Below, piece after piece: positions 31,137 to 34,143 of a stretch of DNA of 34,143 nucleotides (position 1 is the stretch's first letter; every line of letters begins with the position of its first letter). The DNA is taken from positions 1 through 34,143 of the forward strand of contig NZ_JAGGOS010000140.1 in assembly GCF_018614205.1 (NCBI RefSeq), read 5' to 3'. The notes beneath the pieces were generated by a model. It saw only the letters and a program-made list of their open reading frames with translations, had not been told where the DNA came from and ran no database searches. The stretch comes from Streptomyces sp. ISL-36. GTDB lineage: Bacteria; Actinomycetota; Actinomycetes; Streptomycetales; Streptomycetaceae. Made by a program: the position numbers and the translations under genes.

Positions 31137-32117
31137 TCAGCGCTTCAGGGAGGCCGGGATGCGGTGCGGGGCGCCGATCTTGAGGTCACCCTTGAAGACG
31201 CCCGGCCGCACGGACGGCAGCGGTGCCGGGGTGGTCTGCTGGGACCAGCCCTCGTTCCAGACGAAGATGTTGCCCTCGATGTCGCCGTGGGTCTGCCACA
31301 CCTGCCCGTCCGTCGTGACGACCTTGACGTACGCGTCGTTGCCCCGGGCCTCGATCGCGATGCCGCACGCGTTGGCCGGGTAGCGGAGGTTCGTGGGATC
31401 CGTCATGGTCGCGGCCGTGTTGGTGAGGTCCTGCCAGACGATCGTCCCGCCCGGCGTGCTCGCCTTACCGGCGAACGCGTTGCCGCCGGTGAGCACCGCC
31501 TGGAAGTCCTCGGTGTTCGAGGGGCTGTACGCGTCGATGTCGGAGCAGGGCCCGGGCGCTCCGGTCGCACCGGTGGCGCCCGTCGCGCCCGTGGCACCTG
31601 CCGGTCCTGCGGGTCCTGCGGGTCCTGCGGGTCCTGCCGGGCCGGTGTCACCCTTCGGGCCCGCCGGTCCTGCGGGTCCTGCCGGGCCGGTGTCACCCTT
31701 CGGGCCCGGCCGGCCCGCGGGGCCGGGCTTCTCCTCCTCGCACTCGTCGTGCATGAACCGGGCCTGCGGCGGTGCGCCCTGCAGAGCACGGCGCACCTGG
31801 CCATCCACGAACTCCTGGAGCCGGCCCATGTCGTACAGGGGTGGCGGCCCCTCCTCGTCGTGCGGCGGCCGGCCGTCCTCGTGGTGCGGCGGCGGGCCGT
31901 CGGGGTGCCGGGGCGGCGGGCCGTCCTTGCACTCCTCGGTCGCCGGGCCTGCCGTGTTCACTCCCGCGGGCTGAGCCGGGTGCTGCGCCATGGCGAGGGC
32001 CGGGCCGGCCATGCCCGTCAGTACGAGGGCGAGCGAGGCCGCGGCCCCGCCGGAGACCCAGGCGCGACGTCGGGCGAGCGGGCCCAGGGGGGATCTGGTC
32101 CTGAGATCAGGACGCAT
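31137..32117 (-). CDS. Secreted collagen-like protein with a His/Pro-rich repeat
   Basis: 326 aa from ATG 32117, AAGAAGGAG 7 nt upstream. A signal peptide (RRRAWVSGGAAASLALVLTGMAGPALA) with cleavage near residue 42 is followed by four 8-residue DGPPPxHx-type repeats (about 64-95) that could bind metal. About 19 uninterrupted Gly-X-Y triplets (GPA, GPK, GDT, GAT types; about 130-190) lie between Cys residues that could clamp a trimer. The C-terminal globular domain is of no family I recognise. No LPXTG or membrane anchor is seen, so it is probably released or held by the cell wall. The Gly-X-Y stretch contains a 45-nt direct duplication, so its length may vary between strains. Function unknown. 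Confidence 0.9.
   Translation of the reverse strand: MRPDLRTRSPLGPLARRRAWVSGGAAASLALVLTGMAGPALAMAQHPAQPAGVNTAGPATEECKDGPPPRHPDGPPPHHEDGRPPHDEEGPPPLYDMGRLQEFVDGQVRRALQGAPPQARFMHDECEEEKPGPAGRPGPKGDTGPAGPAGPAGPKGDTGPAGPAGPAGPAGPAGATGATGATGATGAPGPCSDIDAYSPSNTEDFQAVLTGGNAFAGKASTPGGTIVWQDLTNTAATMTDPTNLRYPANACGIAIEARGNDAYVKVVTTDGQVWQTHGDIEGNIFVWNEGWSQQTTPAPLPSVRPGVFKGDLKIGAPHRIPASLKR
31636..31725. repeat. 45-nt direct repeat within the collagen-like region
   Basis: GCCGGGCCGGTGTCACCC recurs at 31636 and 31681, within a nearly identical 45-nt (15-residue) unit. Shorter 9-nt GGTCCTGCG units flank it. Confidence 0.8.
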
Positions 32118-32181
32118 ACGTGTGCTCCTTCTTCAACCGGATCGAGCGGAGGAGGGGGAAGCCGTTCGAGCCTCCGAGCCG

Positions 32182-32210
32182 ATTATCGGATCGCGATTGC
32201 AACGCCTTGA
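32182..32210 (-). promoter_or_regulatory. Candidate promoter of the collagen-like gene
   Basis: On the minus strand TCAAGG (32210-32205), 17 nt, GATAAT (32187-32182). The -10 lies in the palindrome CCGATTATCGG (32179-32189). The -35 is weak. The rest of 32118-32380 holds nothing else I can name. Confidence 0.45.
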
Positions 32211-32380
32211 GGCCCACAGAGGACGATCAACTCCCTGGCCTACATGCCGTACCGAATGGCTGCATACGCGGGAGCGAACCTCGGACCGGCCCCCGCGTGC
32301 CGCATTCGGGTGGCGGGCCCCTTCATGAGGCCGCCCGGGCATGAGGTCACCCCGACCGATCCCCCGGGAGTGGTGTTGCA

Positions 32381-32458
32381 GTGAGGCCGTCGATCTGCCT
32401 GCGCGGGATCGTCGAGAACGAGGCGCGCGTCATCGAGCGCTGCCTCGCCTCCCTCCGT
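32381..32458 (+). pseudogene. Remnant of a family 2 glycosyltransferase
   Basis: From GTG 32381 (GGGAG 10 nt upstream) the frame reads RPSICLRGIVENEARVIERC then LASLRDL. This is the N-terminal SLCxIVKNEExVIERCLxSL motif of GT2 glycosyltransferases with the start codon and ribosome site kept. After about 26 codons the similarity ends abruptly in proline/arginine-rich sequence and the next terminator. No DxD or acceptor domain follows. It appears to be the 5' stump of a gene deleted downstream. The match is short, so chance resemblance is possible. Confidence 0.5.
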
Positions 32459-32491
32459 GACCTGCCGGAGGCGTGCCGCGGCAGACCGAGA

Positions 32492-32533
32492 CCGGCCGGG
32501 GGGTCGCCGCCCGACGACTCACCCCCCGGCCGG
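32492..32533. terminator. Terminator between the remnant and the DUF6227-like gene
   Basis: 13-bp perfect stem CCGGCCGGGGGGT (32492-32504) with 32521-32533, 16-nt loop. Confidence 0.8.
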
Positions 32534-32554
32534 CGGCGACCCGCTAGCCGCCGT

Positions 32555-33397
32555 TCACCGAACCCGGGCGCGGTGCTCCATCGCCTCACGCGCCGCGCCC
32601 TCGTCCTCGTACACCTCGCACATGTGCCGGCCGTCCGGCGTGGCCGTGTGCTCGACCTCCCACAGGCTCATCTCGCCGCCGTCCAGCAGCAGGAACGCGT
32701 GCTCGTAGAGTGTGAATCCGGCGTCCCGGCCGTTCTCCACCGCGCACTGGCGCCCGAACGCCTGTGTGATGTGGTGGGCGAACGCCACCCGCAGCCGCCG
32801 CGCCGTCTCCTCGCCGGGGCGGTCCGCGTTCTCCGCGCGCCGCAGCACGCGGCGCGCGTGGTCCGCCGAGTTGTCCGGGACGTACGTCCGGGGCTGTGTC
32901 GGTATGGGGCGCGACAGCAGAGCGCTCAGCAGCTCCAGGTCCGCGTCCTCGTCGAAGTCGGGGCCGGTCGCGCGCTCGGCGCCCCAGCCCGGATCCAGGC
33001 AGGTCGGGAGCCGGGACGCGGCGAGCCGGGCCTCCGCCTCCTCGGCGTACACCTCGTGCTGCCGGCCGCCGTCCCGGCCGGAGTTGTGTACCAGCTCCCA
33101 CAGGCTGAGCGCGGTGCCGTCGGCGAGCAGATACGTGTGGCGGTGGGTGGTGCGGTGCAGCGTCGCGCTGTGGTGCGAGGAGTGCAGAGCACTGGAATGG
33201 GCGAGCGCCGTCTCCAGGCGCTCCACCGTGCTGTCGGGCAGGTCGAAGGAGTTGAGCGCCCGGCCGAGGAGCCGCTCGACGTGCGTCTCGGTCGTCTCGT
33301 AGGGATCGTGAGGATCCTGCGGATCGTTCAAGAGGGTCTCCAGGCCGTCGCCGCATGTCACTTGATGCTTGCTCAACGTAGTCCCTGGGTCCGACAT
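32555..33397 (-). CDS. DUF6227-like protein with a duplicated domain
   Basis: 280 aa from ATG 33397 (MSDPGTTLSKHQ, GGA upstream); an extension to 33466 is low-complexity. HVERLLGRALNSFDLPDSTVERL resembles the Streptomyces-specific DUF6227 family as I recall it. The two halves repeat: LADGTALSLWELVHNSGRDGGRQHEVYAEEAEARLA and LLDGGEMSLWEVEHTATPDGRHMCEVYEDEGAAREA, each preceded by a helix ending in an AFAHH/ALAHS pattern. No catalytic residues or signal peptide are seen. Cytosolic, function unknown. Confidence 0.78.
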   Translation of the reverse strand: MSDPGTTLSKHQVTCGDGLETLLNDPQDPHDPYETTETHVERLLGRALNSFDLPDSTVERLETALAHSSALHSSHHSATLHRTTHRHTYLLADGTALSLWELVHNSGRDGGRQHEVYAEEAEARLAASRLPTCLDPGWGAERATGPDFDEDADLELLSALLSRPIPTQPRTYVPDNSADHARRVLRRAENADRPGEETARRLRVAFAHHITQAFGRQCAVENGRDAGFTLYEHAFLLLDGGEMSLWEVEHTATPDGRHMCEVYEDEGAAREAMEHRARVR

Positions 33398-33462
33398 CGT
33401 GTCCAGGGTTCGGCAAAACGAAGCGGGCGCGGGCCGAGTTCCCGCCGACCGGCGGGCTCGGC

Positions 33463-34143
33463 TCAACTTCCTTCCGCAGTCGGGGAGTCGGCGCCGCCGC
33501 CGGGTCCGTACAGCTCCCGGTACGAGGGAAAGCGCCCGGCCGGGCCGTCGGCCCCCTCCGCGGTCTCCAGAACCGCCCGCACGATCGCCCGGGTCACCGT
33601 GTCCGCGCCCGCCGCGAGGATGTCGTTCAGTGCGAGCGGGCCCGCCTCCGCCGGCAGCTCCCGCTCCCCGGTCGCCAGGGCGAAGACGGTGTCCCCGTCG
33701 TTCAGGAGGTGCACCGGCCGGACGGCGCGCGCGATGCCGTCGTGCGCCGTGCCCGCGAACTTCTGCGCCTGCGCCCGGGTGAGGGCGGCATCGGTGGCGA
33801 CCACCGCCAGCGTCGTGTTCAGCGGCGGCGGGGTGTGCGTGGCCTGCGCCTCGGCCAGCCGGCGCCGGGCCGCCTCGTGGACCGCCGGGTCCGGGTACGC
33901 GGGTCGGCCCTGGAAGTACTGCCCGTACAGCACGCCCGTCTCCGGATCGACCGCCGAGCCGACCGCGTTGACCACGACCAGCGCGCCGACCGTGACACCC
34001 GACTCCAGGACCGTGCTCGCCGTGCCGACCCCGCCCTTGAGCCCGCCGACCACGGCGCCCGTTCCGGCGCCGACCGCGCCCGTCTCCACGCGCGCGTGCG
34101 CCCCGGTCGCCGCCGCGGCCTCCACCGCCGCGCGCCCGGTGCC
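33463..34143 (-). CDS. S58-family (P1/DmpA-like) peptidase, C-terminal part
   Basis: The frame is open to the right edge; the gene begins outside. GAVGAGTGAVVGGLKGGVGTAS, LVVVNAVGSAVDPETG and NTTLAVVATDAALTRAQAQKFAGTAHDGIARAVRP are the standard blocks of actinobacterial P1 peptidases. The family self-cleaves before a Ser or Thr, exposing the N-terminal nucleophile. The Asn-Thr in LNTTLAVVAT is the expected cleavage point. It may act as an aminopeptidase or amidase. DUF6227 follows 65 nt downstream on the same strand. Confidence 0.9.
   Translation of the reverse strand, partial: GTGRAAVEAAAATGAHARVETGAVGAGTGAVVGGLKGGVGTASTVLESGVTVGALVVVNAVGSAVDPETGVLYGQYFQGRPAYPDPAVHEAARRRLAEAQATHTPPPLNTTLAVVATDAALTRAQAQKFAGTAHDGIARAVRPVHLLNDGDTVFALATGERELPAEAGPLALNDILAAGADTVTRAIVRAVLETAEGADGPAGRFPSYRELYGPGGGADSPTAEGS

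Noticed and set aside
31600..31725. Regular short repeats resembling a CRISPR-like array
   Set aside because: Contiguous 9-nt and 45-nt coding repeats for Gly-X-Y triplets; no spacers and no cas genes.
31393..31974. Plus-strand frame with APVAPVAPAGPAGPAGP repeats
   Set aside because: Complement of the Gly-X-Y repeats. The minus strand has a ribosome site, signal peptide and globular ends, so the coding strand is clear.

Overview
The window is a high-GC actinobacterial chromosome segment, almost certainly Streptomyces. Third-codon positions are nearly all G/C. A HrdD-type sigma factor sits beside a fruR-fruK-fruA operon, SigR-type and Streptomyces-type promoters are visible, and a TTA codon was noticed in only one gene. 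No KS/CLF/ACP core, tRNA, rRNA, IS element or CRISPR array was seen.

Left part (1 to about 15 kb): tailoring and flanking genes of an aromatic (type II) polyketide cluster whose core would lie off the left edge. A leftward set encodes a tandem-domain ABM monooxygenase, a didomain aromatase/cyclase and the start of an FAD hydroxylase. Rightward genes encode a SnoaL-like protein, a cation/proton antiporter, a flavin reductase, an MFS exporter, a PPOX-fold protein, a second FAD hydroxylase, a CtcP-like flavin-dependent halogenase (TTG start) and a Tat-exported BBE-type oxidase carrying both covalent-FAD residues. The natural reading is a chlorinated, oxygenated aromatic polyketide. The flavin reductase would feed the halogenase, and the secreted oxidase may act late.

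Regulation links the two ends of this part. An HxlR repressor with a single cysteine faces the MFS gene across a 43-nt promoter block. The same block (40/43 identical) recurs 8.9 kb away upstream of an NmrA-type NAD(P)-binding oxidoreductase. That second copy lies inside the reading frame of a WYL regulator that also carries a TTA codon.

Middle (15 to 23 kb): an acyl-CoA-synthetase-like ligase with a 24-nt tandem repeat, a secreted M6 metalloprotease, a TetR/MFS pair with two matching palindromes, a MarR/DODA dioxygenase pair with two matching operators, and a RibD-type reductase.

Right (23 to 34 kb): this looks like core chromosome. It holds hrdD with a textbook SigR promoter, a WYL/MFS divergent pair, the translationally coupled fructose PTS operon, a secreted collagen-like protein with a His/Pro-rich repeat, a remnant of a family 2 glycosyltransferase, a DUF6227-like protein with an internal duplication and the 3' part of an S58 (P1) peptidase. 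Strong hairpin terminators separate most units.
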